Assembly: GCA_001247695.2 (NCBI GenBank)
Contig: LGRX02035141.1
Location: forward strand, 1-64,000
Length of the DNA stretch: 64,000 bases
Direction: 5' to 3'
Source: Cymbomonas tetramitiformis
Lineage: Eukaryota > Chlorophyta > Pyramimonadophyceae > Pyramimonadales > Pyramimonadaceae
The translations under genes were made by a program, and so were the position numbers. Below, one piece after another: positions 1 through 11,004 of the stretch. Each line of letters starts with the position of its first letter. The first letter of the stretch is position 1. A model generated the notes under the pieces. That model was not told the DNA's origin. It ran no database searches and saw only the letters and a program-made list of their open reading frames with translations.

Positions 1-1436
1 GTGGGCGCATTTGGGTTGGGCACACTGAATATGTATGGTGCGGTGTGAGGACAGCTCCTCTCACACGCGACCATGTTTGTTAAGGGGGTGTGGCCGGTAG
101 GATGTATGTGGTTGTTTTGGGTTGGTGCGGCGGACCGTGGGCGCATGTGGGTAGGGCACACTGAATATATATGGTGCGGTGTGAGGACAGCTCCTCCGAC
201 ACGCGACCATATGGGGGTGTGGCCTGTAGCATGTATGTGGTTGTTTCGGATCGGTGCGGCGGACCGTGGGCGCATGTAGGATGGGCACACTAAATATATA
301 TGGTGCGGTGTGAGGACAGCTCCTCTGACACGCGACCATGTTAAGGGGGTGTGGCCGGTAGGATGTATGTGTTTGTTTTGGGTTGGTGCGGCAGACCGTG
401 GGCGCATGTGGGTTGGGCACACTGAATATGTATGGTGCGGTGTGGGGATAGCTCCTCTGACACGCGACCATATTAAGGGGGTGTGGCCGGTAGGATGTAT
501 GTGGTAGTTTTTGTGTTGGTGCGGCAGATGGTGGGCGCATGTGGGTTGGGCACACTCAATATATACGGTGCGGTGTGAGGACAGCTCCTCTGACACGCGA
601 CCATAATAAGGGGGTGTGGCCGGTAGGATGTATGTGGTTGTTTCGGGTTGGTGCGGTGGACCGTGGGCGTATGTCGGTAGGGCACACGGAATATGTATAT
701 GGTGCGGTTGAGGACAGCTCCTCTGACACGCGACCATCTTAAGGGGGTGTGGCCGGTAGGATGTATGTGGTAGTTTTTGTGTTGGTGCGGCAGATGGTGG
801 GCGCATTTGGGTTGGGCACACTGAATATGTATGGTGCGGTGTGAGGACAGCTCCTCTCACACGCGACCATGTTTGTTAAGGGGGTGTGGCCGGTAGGATG
901 TATGTGGTTGTTTTGGGTTGGTGCGGCGGACCGTGGGCGCATGTGGGTAGGGCACACTGAATATATATGGTGCGGTGTGAGGACAACTCCTCTAACACGC
1001 GACCGGAACGAGGGGGTGTGCCCTGTAGGATCTATGCGGTTGTTTTGGGTTGGTGCGGCAGACCGTGGGCGTAAATGGGTAGGGCACATTGAATATGTAT
1101 GGTGCGGTGTGAGGACAACTCCTCTAACACGCGACCATAAAAAGGGGGTGTGGCCGGTAGGATGTATGTGTTTGTTTTGGGTCGGCGCGGCAGACCGCGG
1201 GCGCATGTGGGTTGGGCACACGGAATATATATGGTTGTGGGGACAGCTCCTCTCACACGCGACCATATTAAGGGGGTGTGGCCGGTAGGATGTATGTGTT
1301 TGTTTTGGGCCGGTGCGGCAGACCGTGGGCGCATATGTGTTTGTTTTGGGTTGGTGCGGCAGATCGTGGGCGCATGTGGGTTGGGCACACTGAATATGTA
1401 TGGTGCGGTGTGAGGACATCTCCTCTGACACGCGAC
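1..1436. repeat. Satellite array 1, ~131-bp unit
   Basis: About eleven head-to-tail copies of a GT-rich unit of roughly 125-137 bp. Each carries the recognisable words GTGTGGCCGGTAGGATGTATG, GGCGCATGTGGGT, TGGTGCGGTGTGAGGACAGC and ACACGCGACCAT. Copies differ by scattered substitutions and by short indels at the CCAT/AAGGGGG junction. Many open frames cross the array on both strands, but they only reflect stop-poor repeat sequence; they give repeated peptides such as PHTSYRPHP and are not genes. The array is cut by the window edge on the left and by an inserted element on the right. Confidence 0.95.
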
Positions 1437-1444
1437 CATAATAA

Positions 1445-3213
1445 GGGTAGCACTTCATTTTTGTCGCAAGGTTATTTTATTTGTCGCACCGTGCGACAAA
1501 ACTGCAATTATACCGTGCGACATAAATGAGCGTTGCGCTCATTTCTGTCGCACCTGCGACAAACATGAGCGCAACGCTCATTTCTGTCGTGAAAATTCGC
1601 AGAAATCCACAAAATTCACAGAAAATTTTCAGATGACCAAATTTGTATGGACAGGAATAGCAAGGATAACAAATTATGAAAAACAAATCGGACAAACGAT
1701 TATTTTAATTGCATTCAGGGTGTCGTGTTGAACGGAGGAATTAATTCGCGAAAATTCCTTTCAATAAAATCGCCACACAGAAAGAGAATCGGACCCCATC
1801 CCCACCCCATAATCGATGACGATGACGATGACACCCGAATGGTGTCATGGCATAATGATGAGGTCAAACACGCTCGAGAGTTTTCCAGTGTCGGCTTTTG
1901 CAGAATCGTGACCGTTTTTGCAAAATCTGTCCGTTTTTGCAGTGGTGAGTGTTCAAATGTCATTTGTTAAATATGCAATTTTAAGAATAACACGGAACGT
2001 TTCCCCCGCAGTGTGCCCCTGTCGAGCCAAAACAAGATTACTTCTTAAGATCATGTATTAATCTAAGCAAGAATTTCCTATTGAATATTATCACATATTC
2101 CTACTAAGTTTATCGATACGCGCATCACGTAGAATGATACCCGCAATCGCAACTATTGGGGGTTTTAGAAACTCAAAATTCCGTTCGCTATACCCGGATG
2201 AACGCGCCAGCCTACAGTGAGATGTATGGTTGACTGACGAGTCTGTCCAATTTATTTCGGAAAGATAACACACACCAGGTGCTATTTTTGCAAACAATTC
2301 CCTCACGCGATGCGCATGCTCGCTTGCAAGCGAGCGCGCGAATGAGGGAAGAAATCCTAGCGGAAACGTGGACGCAAATGACATCCGCGTTTCCGCCAGA
2401 GCTGTCAGTGCAGTGTCAGATGCTCAAAATATGTTGTATATGCATATGAGATATGCGTGATAAAGCCATGCTGTGCATTATGCGTCGCTGCTGCGCGTGA
2501 GTCGAGTCAGCGGACTCGACGAATGACAAAATCATCCACCCCCTCTAACGCGCCGCGTCCAGACTCCTAGAATCTGAACGGATCTTGCGCGCGCAAGAAA
2601 TATGAGGTTCCTAACATACTTTAGAATGCATATGCAAAGTTACGTTGTGTTTGGTAGACGGGATTATTCCAAACACAACGGTCGCTGAAGAGTGACTTAC
2701 GGGGCGCTCAGTTCAGCGGTCTTAGCAGTATATAATGCAAGCGGATTCTGTTTTCCTCGTATGAAAGTGGTAGTGTTGCGACAAATTCATAATTGGAAAT
2801 TCCGCATATCTTTGTGGTATAATTGTGAATTGTTAAACTCTCGTTGTCGGCTACGAGCGATCGGTCGAGACAATCCGGGGTAGGACTGCTGATGCTGAGG
2901 TCGGTATCCCTCAGATGCTATCGTATCATGATTGGCCGGTAAAGCGCGAGCGCTCGACACAATCCGGGGTAGGACTGCTGACATGGGCAGAAAGTTTTTG
3001 GAAAATTTCCAACGGCATAATTTTTGAGGGACAGCTCCTGCGGTGTGGCCTGTTGATGTCACTTTTTTCCAGGAAACCTGTTTCGCTCCTTTAAGGGAAA
3101 CGAAATGAAAAACAGCATATTTCTGAAAAAGCTGCGAAGCGTCGTTAATATAAACGAATCTTTTTGCGACACGACAAATAAAAGGACCTCGCGACACAAA
3201 AGAGATGCTTCCC
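1445..3213. mobile_element. Inverted-repeat DNA element inserted in the satellite
   Basis: A 1769-bp segment interrupts the satellite. It begins GGGTAGCACTTC and ends with the approximate inverse (GATGCTTCCC). About 50 bp at each end can be aligned as imperfect inverted repeats sharing the words TTTGTCGC and TTTTATTTGTCG. It is flanked by an 8-bp direct repeat CATAATAA at 1437-1444 and 3214-3221. The left subterminal zone holds several short palindromes (1526-1581), and a GTCGAGTC/GACTCGAC hairpin lies at 2501-2520. A 24-bp direct repeat around GACAATCCGGGGTAGGACTG lies at about 2869 and 2958. No transposase was found, so this is probably a non-autonomous cut-and-paste element. An 8-bp duplication suggests hAT or P-like families, but the termini do not decide it. 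Confidence 0.75.
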
Positions 3214-3221
3214 CATAATAA

Positions 3222-4122
3222 GGGGGTGTGGCCGGTAGGATGTATGTGGTTGTTTCGGGTTGGTGCGGTGGACCGTGGGCGCATGTGGGTAGGGCAAACG
3301 GAATATATATGGTGCGGTGTGAGGACAGCTCCTCTCACACGCGACCATATGGGGGTGTGGCCGGTAGGATGTATGTGGTTGTTTCGGGCCGGTGCGGCGG
3401 ACCGTGGACGCATGTGGGTTGGGCACACGGAATATATATGGTGCGGTGTGAGGACAGCTCCTCTGACACGCGACCATATGGGGGTGTGGCCGGTAGGATG
3501 TATGTGGTTGTTTTGTGTTGGTGCGGCAGATCGTGGGCGCATTTGGGTAGGGCACACGGAATATATCATATATGGTGCGGTGTGAGGACAGCTCCTCTGA
3601 CACGCGACCATAAGGGGGTGTGGCCGGTAGGATGTATGTGGTTGTTTTGGGTTGGTGCGGCAGATCCGTGGGCGCATGTGGGTTGGGCACACGGAATATG
3701 TATGGTGCGGTGTGAGGACAGCTCCTCTGACACGCGACCATAAGGGGGTGTGGCCGGTAGGATGTATGTGGTTGTTTCGGGTTGGTGCGGCGGACCGTGG
3801 GCGCATGTGGGTTGGGCACACGGAATATATATGGTGCGGTGTGAGGACAGCTCCTCTCACACGCGACCATCGTTAAGGGGGTGTGGCCGGTAGGATGTAT
3901 GTGGTTGTTTCGGGCCGGTGCGGCGGACCGTGGACGCATGTGGATTGGGCACACTCAATATATATGGTGAGGTGTGAGGACAGCTCCTCTGACACGCGAC
4001 CATATTAAGGGGGTGTGGCCGGTAGGATGTATGTGGTTGTTTCGGGTTGGTGCGGCGGACCGCGGGCGCATGTGGGTTGGGCACACGGAATATATATGGT
4101 GCGGTGTGAGGACAGCTCCTCT
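3222..4122. repeat. Satellite array 2, same ~131-bp unit
   Basis: Seven further copies of the unit seen at 1-1436, in the same orientation. This is what is expected if one array was split by the 1445-3213 insertion. The copies are closely similar to array 1. The array stops abruptly after GACAGCTCCTCTGA at about 4122, where non-repetitive, coding-like sequence begins without any linker. Confidence 0.95.
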
Positions 4123-5393
4123 GAGCACAATAACATTACGGTCAACGGCAAAAGTTGGAAGTCTGCACGCGAAGCTTTCGGCGAACCCCCACTGACCCCG
4201 GAGTTCAATACGATGCGGGTGGAGGACCTCCAGGATTTCTGTGTTCGGCTTTGTACCTGGAGGAAGTTGGCCGTTAGCACACAGGAACTTGTTCGTCAGG
4301 AATATACGCAGACGTGCAATCCGAGTTCGAGAAGTCTACTACCGTTCTTCGTGGTGGGTGGACTGTTTTCGAGTGCGGTGGCCAAGTATAAAACCCCACC
4401 GTTGATATCCCCGCACGGCCGGGCGCAGGTCAGGTGCCTATGGGACGAGGCCGAAGAGCATGGTGCACACGTTGTGGTAACGTGCTAAATGTTCTGGGCG
4501 GAGGGCGCTATTTCCCCGGATGCAGGTGAGGCAACATGACAAGTTTCACAGAAACCTTTGGCTGACTAAAGGTCCTAGACAGAAGGAACAGAACGTGTTG
4601 GTGCTGTGGTCGTTATTCGAGAACGAGCTACTGGCTCTCACGTGCACGGAAAAGTCGGTCTGCCAGTGAAGGGAGCCCTGAACTTTGAAGTGTATGACGC
4701 GTTTCTGAAGAAGACGTACACGCTGGCTGTGATACTAGGAATGGTGTATGCCGATAGCGTCATGCGGCTAACTATGGGCAAGTTTATGGGAGTTGGTAGC
4801 TACCGAGCGGATCCATACAGTGTGTTTGAGGGCTTCCAAGGGCCTGGAGGTAGAGGTATGTACTTTGGTGGGTACGCTACGAGAGTGAATGTGACGGGCA
4901 TCACGAATGAGGACGGCACTCCATCTGACCTGTACGCTGATAACGCCCGGTTGATGATCGACAAGGAGAAGCACGGGGAACTCGTGGCAAAGACAGAAGC
5001 TGGTATCGAGACACCGCGGAATACGGGACGGAAGGCATGGGCGTGGTGCCCTGGAGCGCGTGCCCTATTTTGACCCAATGCGGGCAGTCGCTCACCCGTT
5101 TGGTCACTGTGTGTTGTACGGAGTCGTGAAAAGGTTCTTGAAGCTACTGCTCGGCAAGCTCTCCAACAATACGCATCCGGAGTTGGTGTTGCCAGCCAGC
5201 GTTACGGCGGAGATGACCAGCCGGGCAGCGCGCATCCAACCCCCCCATGGTGTCATCCGACCATACCATGATGTGGTCAAATACTTTGGTGAGGCGACAG
5301 CTCGACCTACGGTCACCCTCGACTTGTTATGTGAAACGCCTCGCAGTCCAGTGACGCCAGGGTGGCTAATGGGCTGATCCCTGGTGGTTTGTG
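4123..5393 (+). pseudogene. N-terminal and central part of a Tnp2-like transposase
   Basis: Three frame-broken pieces read as one protein. The first piece (4126-4487) runs from the satellite edge. A Cys-x2-Cys tail, CTRCGNVLN, follows in another frame and meets a possible donor near 4529. A possible acceptor lies near 4590. The second piece (about 4591-5040) contains GVGSYRADPYSVFEGFQGP. After a frame change the third piece (5060-5377) contains FDPMRAVAHPFGHCVLYGVV. The DP-x-R...H-x2-LYG-VKRF arrangement resembles the Asp/His block of Tnp2/CACTA-type transposases. That is pattern recognition from memory of the family and was not searched. The broken frames argue for a decayed gene, although unmodelled introns could explain part of it. 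Confidence 0.5.
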
Positions 5394-5561
5394 GGGTGTA
5401 ATGGTTGCTGGGACACGGGGTAAATACGAAGGTGACGGCTGCGATGTGGGGACAGCTCCCTGGATGGACACGCGCCTGAACCTTAGGGATGTAAGGTTTG
5501 CTGTGCCCTGCAGTTGTCGAGGGGACGGTTGATGGGTGATGGTGACATGCGGCATCCACAG

Positions 5562-6322
5562 GCATGTATACCATGGAGGACTTTTTGAATTTCGTGGTGT
5601 ACTACAGCCCTTTGGTTTTTGGCAAGTTGCTGGTGTCATGGAACATGAATATGGAGGATGCTTGGCATCACCTGCGGCGGGCGGTGTTGCATTATGCGCG
5701 AGGAACCAGCACCGTCGATGGTACTAGACCGATGCTTGAACCGGCATCGGATGCACAACTTGCACAGGCACGACGGGATGCAAAGCAGCATTTATGGGCG
5801 CATGCAAAGATCATGCAATTGAAGGCGCCAACAAATATGTTGACATTCAACATGCGGCTGGCGGTGGTGCATCTCTTCCGGCAAGAGCGGTTCTTCGGGG
5901 TGGTGGGAGCGGCAATGGAGATGTGGGTGGAGCGGGCCATTCAACGCGTTAAAGGTATTGTAAAAGAGGGGCAGGTCAAGAGCAAACCGGTTGAGGCCAT
6001 TGTGAATGCGATGCGCGAGAAGTTGGTCCTGGAGGAATACGCCTTTACGCACCCAGGCACGCGTGACTTGCACACGCTGGCCGAGAGGTGGTTTACACCT
6101 GCGGCGGGTCCTACAGGACCGTTGGGCGGTGTGCTGAGGGACCCGGATGCAGATGCCGCCACCGCTCCCTGCTATTTCCTGGGTAGTGGCAGGCGGTTGT
6201 CCCCCAACGCAGTAGTTCCGGCAGTTGGTGGGAGACTTACGATGAAAAGTTCAGGGGGCAAACGTCGCGGGCAGAAATTATACAACCATCACAAGATTTT
6301 CTCTTGGAAATATATAAATTAA
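5562..6322 (+). CDS. C-terminal exon of the Tnp2-like transposase
   Basis: An uninterrupted frame of about 250 codons follows a plausible acceptor (CATCCACAG at 5561). It contains KAPTNMLTFNMRLAVVHLFR and then AAMEMWVERAIQRVKG. This corresponds to the conserved block near the end of Tnp2-like proteins, where an Asn-Leu-His/Arg motif is followed by Glu-x-W-V-E-R. The C-terminus is Lys/Arg-rich (GGKRRGQK) and ends at 6320-6322. Gene order and strand match the upstream pieces, so I read it as the last exon of the same gene. The intron at about 5380-5561 is inferred only. Confidence 0.5.
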
Positions 6323-6871
6323 CTTTATAGTGGAGCGCCCCCTGAAATTCTCGCCTTGCGACTACACTTCAAGAGCCCGTTAACCTCCGTTGAATACCTA
6401 TTGCTTCGTGCTCTACGGTATTATTTTGAGGTTGTTTTGATATTATTGACTGTTTACTAGTCTAGTTTTCTTCGACCTTCGCCCTCGTCGACATCTTTGG
6501 CTAGACCTTAAGCTCCCTTAACGCCTTTGCCTTTTTTGTTCGACTTCATTCCATTCGGTAATCCCTCTTCCCTCGTCTTCAACACTGCGTCTTCAACACT
6601 ACGCAATGAAGCGTTGATGTTTCCTTCTTTCACGTTCATCTTGACTTCCCATGTGTTCTTCACATTTGCGCCGTTTGTAACTCTCGTTCCCCCCCACGGA
6701 AACTCGTCGCAGGCATACTAAAGGAGCTCCTTTGCGTTCGCCCTTTAAAAGGTAAAATTTATCTCAGCATGTTTCGTCATTGTGACGTGCCTTCACTTCG
6801 AATATCGTGTACCCCATCCATAGGTGCTAATCAAGATTGAAGATAGGAGAGCAAGCGACAACATGGCCGCC
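6323..6871. other. Non-coding, probably LTR of the adjacent gypsy remnant
   Basis: No convincing gene. Reading the minus strand, a purine tract (AAGGGGGGAGAG) at 6901-6912 is followed by TGTGCCCGGAGGCACAGCG starting at 6899. That is the layout of a polypurine tract followed by a 3' LTR beginning TG. The LTR would continue leftward through this stretch, but its other end was not located. A 33-bp imperfect direct repeat (GTTCCAGYTCTTAGGTTCTC) lies at about 6958-7022, inside the retroelement side. Confidence 0.4.
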
Positions 6872-7086
6872 ATCGGCTCACGCTGTGCCTCCGGGCACAA
6901 CTCTCCCCCCTTAGGAGTGGTCTACCTCCTGGGATCACTCCACTAAGGTGGCTATCTAAGTTCCAGCTCTTAGGTTCTCTGGTTCCTTCTTAGTTCCAGT
7001 TCTTAGGTTCTCTGGTTCCTCTTCGATCATAGCTTGCCTACCGCTACCAGGGCACCACTGTCATAAAGAAGGGTGCCGCTTGGAGT

Positions 7087-9438
7087 CTAAAGCGGGTCTT
7101 CAGTCTTGCGGAGGCGTAGATGTCGGAAAAGTTGTCGCAGCAGGGGCGCTGGTACAGGGTATACACTCGCGGATTGCCCAGCTCCAGCTTGCTGCGGATG
7201 GGGCCCCAGCTGTGCAGTTTTCGGATGGCTGCCGGTTGCCCACCTGCATGCGCATGGTGTTGAAACAGTGCAGCGTAGCAAGGGCGTAGGCGGCGCTGAG
7301 TTCGTCCATATGCAAGTAGGCTTCATGTACTGCATACCGTACATGCAGTAGGTGCACACCAGCGGAGGAGGGAGTTGGCGCATCATGGGGCGGAGCCGCA
7401 GCGCGTTGGGGAAGCGACCTCTGGGATTCTCCATGAACCAGTGCTTTGGCTCTAGATAGTCGATGATCTGCAATGTTCGCCGCACGATCTTGTCAGCCTG
7501 AGGAAGGTCAGGAGGTCCTCCAGTGGTGCGCGCTTGGCTGTACTGCCTACAGGGAGGGCTGGCCCAAACGACATCGAAGAATCCTGGCGGATACAGTAAG
7601 AGTCAACCAATAAGAGAAAGCTACGTTAAGAAACCAGCCAGCTTTTTTTTGGGGGGGGGTCACAAGTTTAGGAGAAAAGCTGGCTGGTTTTAAAAGTTAA
7701 GAGATTGGCAAAAATAAGAAATATGGAGGCTGGCTAGACCCCAGGACATTTTCTTAAAATATAGCAAAATAAGTACGGCTTTGATGTTAGAAAAGTCATC
7801 TTGTGCGAGTAGACCTTCCCTAACATCACTAATAACTTACCGCAATTGTGAACGTGTCGCGTCGTCCATCACGGTAGTGGGCGGTTTTTTCGAAGTGAGG
7901 ATGTGCTGCGAATCCAATACGAGAAAACTGATTTTTCACTCTTAAGAATGAGAAAAGCTAGCTGGCAAAATAAGCGGTTTTCTCTTATTTCGTCGGCTCT
8001 CTTAGGTACCGAAGCTGGGGGGGAGGAGGGGCTGACCCCGAAATCTCTGTTTTCTTATTGGTTGACTCTTACTGTATTCCTTGTAGTTCCACTTTAAGAT
8101 GTCTTGCCCATGAGTGGGATGCCAGGTGTGCTCGGAGTCGAGGGTCACTACTGAAGCAGTGGGGAAGCAATTTAGAAACTCTCTTTCCACCGAGCCAGTA
8201 CCGCTGAAAAGTACAAGGATTCTGGGCACACGGGTTGTCTCTGTCTGAATCGCCATCAGCTCTGTCACCAGCGCTAATGACCCATCTTCTGCGAGTTCTT
8301 GGTGCTCCCACGGCAGAAGGGTGGCATGCTCCATCTGCTCGAGTTGGTCCAGTTCATCGCAGGGGTTGGTGATGAGATGTGCAAGCGTCACTCCGGCTTG
8401 TGCAGAGTGGCGGCCACGCTGCTCGCGCCGTCGTGTGGCTTCGTCGCGAACTTGTGCTTCCATGCGCAGTCTCGCTTGCTCGAATTCACGAAGTTGTTGA
8501 AGTGGGCCTCCGCGTTCGAGTTTGTCACGGGTCCTCCATTGGTCGCGGGCCTTGGAGTAGCCGGTCCAGTGAACTTTCCACTCTTCTACCTCCTTTCCTC
8601 GTACAGATCGCACTCGGCGTGCGAGGATGCGTTCGACATGCGCCTCCTTCTGTCCGTCTACCACTACCTCTTCAGGCACTGCCAGGTGGTCGCGTGCGGC
8701 GAAGGCGTCCTGACCGCTGATGTATGGCTTGAGGCGATGTTGAGCGAACACGTCGTGTATTCGCCAGTGAGGGGGAAGGCGTAAGCGGTAGGCTACTGGG
8801 GCTCCCCTGTCGGCCTCCGGCATGGTCATTTGCATATCGCTGAAGAAGCGCTCGGTCACAGGGACTGGCCCATGCCAACGTTTAGTCAACTTCTTGCAGA
8901 TGGAGCGGTCCATTACCTTCTCGGTAAGATGCTTCGCCTCTATCCAGACCAGATCCCCGACAGCATACTCCCGCTGTCCGTGCCTGCGATCAAACTTCTC
9001 GCGCTGTCGTTGCTGAGCTAGGTCCAACCGTTGTCTGGCGTCCCGCAGTTGCGACGAAAATTTCGCGGCCACTTCGTGGGCGGTACCCACTCCCCCTGTT
9101 CGTCGTCCAGCGGTGGGCTGCGCGGCCTCCATGAAGAGGTCCAGTTGAGACAGCGGCGAGAATCCAAATACCAACTCAAATGGTGTGAAGCCAGTGGATT
9201 CACTTCTGGAGTCATTGATCGCGAACTCCACGTTGGTGGTAAACAAGTCCCAGACCTCCACATTAGCATCCACGAAGGACCTGAGCATGTCCTCAATGAC
9301 CCGATTGCTGTGCTCCGCTTGCCCGTCAGACCGAGGGTTGTATGGGGTGGTGCGAGCCACTTTTACGCCCATTAGTCTCATAAGCTCTTGCCAGAAGGCG
9401 TCCTGAAACCGCGGGTCGCGGTCAGAAACGATCTTCAT
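7087..9438 (-). pseudogene. Integrase-chromodomain-C5 DNA methyltransferase ORF, split by a MITE
   Basis: The frame runs 9438 to 8077 and resumes at 7591 to 7087, without frameshift, once the insert at 7594-8074 is ignored. Order of domains: integrase core (IVSDRDPRF, SDGQAEHSNR, then INDSRSESTGFTPFELVFG); the gypsy GPY-like module (FDRRHGQREYAVGDLVW); a chromodomain (HVERILARRVR, EWKVHWTGY); and a methyltransferase domain. The methyltransferase shows motif I-like LVLFSGTGSVEREF, the motif IV PPC box (WASPPCRQYS), ENPRG for the motif VI Glu-Asn, and the KPT..WTN and GSHPKTAQ words near its end. Such a protein would insert element cDNA into chromatin and methylate cytosines. As it stands the reading frame hits the MITE before motif IV, so this copy should make no active methylase. 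Confidence 0.85.
7594..8074. mobile_element. Tc1/mariner-type MITE
   Basis: A 481-bp insert has perfect ~22-bp inverted ends, CAGTAAGAGTCAACCAATAA and its complement, flanked by TA on both sides (7592-7593 and 8075-8076). TA duplication is the Tc1/mariner signature. Inside the left end a further inverted repeat (AACCAGCCAGCTTTT against AAAAGCTGGCTGGTT, 7632-7690) flanks a run of T8 and G9. No coding sequence was found, so it is non-autonomous. It lies inside the methyltransferase ORF, and removal with one TA restores the frame. Confidence 0.9.
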
Positions 9439-9652
9439 AGGTGCACCATGAGCGGTAGGTATGTCGCAGGCGTGTCCCAGAGGCGAAGGCCACGCTCTTG
9501 GGATGGGGTCGATGACCCCAGGGATCTCTGCGACCTCGTGCGCGTCGGGGTTCTTCTGGTTCTGACCGCTTCTCCTAGGCGGAGAGGGTCTGATCGCCAG
9601 GGGGTGACCTCACTTCCCCGTAGGGCAGGGTCGGGGGCTGGTCGCCGGCCAA

Positions 9653-9815
9653 TCACTCGTCGTCTCCAGCTGGGGGAAAGCCGACACCTTCCACGAGTTC
9701 GATGCCAGCGAGCGCTGCCAGGGTCTGGTAACCCTGCTCGTCCTCACAGCTTGCGAGCGCCAAGACCTCCTCAGAGAACTCCTCAGGGACGCCGTCCACC
9801 CGGGAGAGGTCCTCC
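9653..9815 (-). pseudogene. Possible pol spacer fragment
   Basis: A short minus-strand frame ending at a TGA at 9653-9655 encodes acidic, protein-like sequence (VPEEFSEEVLALASCEDEQG). It lies directly upstream of the integrase remnant and on the same strand, but out of register with it. It could be the acidic segment before the integrase of the same gypsy element, or part of gag. The segment between it and the integrase (9456-9652) gives no recognisable domain. I cannot assign it further. Confidence 0.3.
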
Positions 9816-9819
9816 TATG

Positions 9820-10111
9820 TTCATGGGTATTGTGGGAACGTGTAAGCGGGAAGGTTCCAAAGGATGAAGAGCTAATAATCTATTTTTTGCCGCGGCATTA
9901 GTAATTGCTTCCATGAAATGGGCCAGCCGAGTGTGTTGGAACACCGTTGATAAATATGACTGTATTCGAACATATTTTGAATGAAATTATTATTGATATT
10001 TCACACTTCCAATGTTGTGACATGCTATGTTTGTGACATGCGGGCCTTCGATCCGACCCAACTGTAAAAGGTCATCTGATAGGCCAACTGAAATCACGAC
10101 GGCTACACTAA
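9820..10111. other. Non-coding spacer
   Basis: AT-rich at 9890-10030, with no gene, hairpin or repeat that I can support. It ends with the sequence ACGACGGCTACACTAA. A near copy of this stands at 13455-13480 beside the unoccupied paralogous site. Confidence 0.6.
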
Positions 10112-10135
10112 GGGCTGTTCCGATTTATTGTCGCA

Positions 10136-10166
10136 GGAGGGGTGGGGTGGGGTGGGGTGGGGTGGA
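10136..10166. repeat. GGGGT short tandem repeat
   Basis: Runs of GGGGT/GGGGTGG on the plus strand within the subterminal zone of the 10112-13076 element. The G-tracts are dense enough to form a G-quadruplex in principle. The opposite subterminal zone has C-runs, so both ends of the element share this feature. Confidence 0.7.
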
Positions 10167-11004
10167 GGACATGGCATATGTCCCCTACCCCCTAAGCGGA
10201 CACTCAAATTGACGCCCTCCCCACTGGCGGACATTTGTCGGACCCCGGACACAATCAAATGCCGCCCCCATGTACCCAGCGGACAATTTTCGGACCCCCC
10301 TTCCCCCCCGGACACAAATAAAACACCGACTGGCCTGCTTTCCGCTCTGGCCCCGTCTACATCCCGCCCACGGACCTCGGCAAATCGGCCGTGACCGATC
10401 ACGGCATTGCACCACCGTCTGGTGGTGCACCCTGATTATAATATCGCACATCACCTAGCCTCTAGCTTTGCATCTTGCTTCGGATTGCAGCCTGTGCGGG
10501 GTACCGCTCTAGATTGACACTGGGGAGCCCCATTGGGCCCGTAACAATTTGTGTTGCTAGGGTTTAGGGTGTGTTTGCTTGCTGTGTCCTTTGCCTGACA
10601 CCTCACCTCTTCGCGGTGAGGTGGTGTCATGGAAGCAGTGACTTTTGCCCCCCCTCTCCCAGGGGGGTCGGCAGCCCTGCGTGGTTACATTGTGGTTACA
10701 GAAATACCGACGCGGCCGGAATTTTGCCCAACCACGATTTGTAGAAAGCGGGTGTCATGTGGGGGCGAGAGGGTGAAGTCAAATGTTCTATGCTGCTTCC
10801 CCCATTCCCCTCAAAGGGTAAAGTGTGGGCAGCCCAATAATTGTCGCGCTATATCTTGAGGGGCGATGAACGTTCGAGCACGCGATGCCATTTGAAACCT
10901 TGAGCTTATAATCGAGTTTTTTGTGTGTTGCGCTGACCCATAGCGAGACTACGAGCATCTATTATCAAGTCACGGCCAATGAGATGTCATGCGCACAACC
11001 GTCG

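Larger units (their letters stand above)
6872..9455 (-). mobile_element. Ty3/gypsy remnant carrying a DNA methyltransferase
   Basis: The segment holds, in transcriptional order on the minus strand, part of an integrase core, a chromodomain, a cytosine-5 methyltransferase domain, a polypurine tract and the start of an LTR. Gag, protease, reverse transcriptase, RNase H and the integrase zinc-binding part are missing. Homology stops just upstream of the integrase words HGAPMKIVSDRDPRF near 9455, so the copy is truncated or rearranged on that side. Chromodomain gypsy elements with an added methyltransferase are known from de Mendoza and colleagues' work on algae and dinoflagellates. Membership in that group is my inference. 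Confidence 0.8.

Noticed and set aside
61..1458. Many long open frames on both strands in the satellite (for example 739-1458 minus)
   Set aside because: They follow the ~131-bp unit and give repeated His/Pro-rich peptides in several frames; open only because the unit lacks stops.
2787..3954. 357- and 269-codon minus-strand frames over satellite array 2
   Set aside because: Same repeat-encoded peptides, running out into the inserted element; no domain.
6320..6340. TAGTG at 6328-6332 as the 3' end of a CACTA element
   Set aside because: Five bases are too few, no matching CACTA end or 3-bp duplication was found, and it lies right behind the stop codon.
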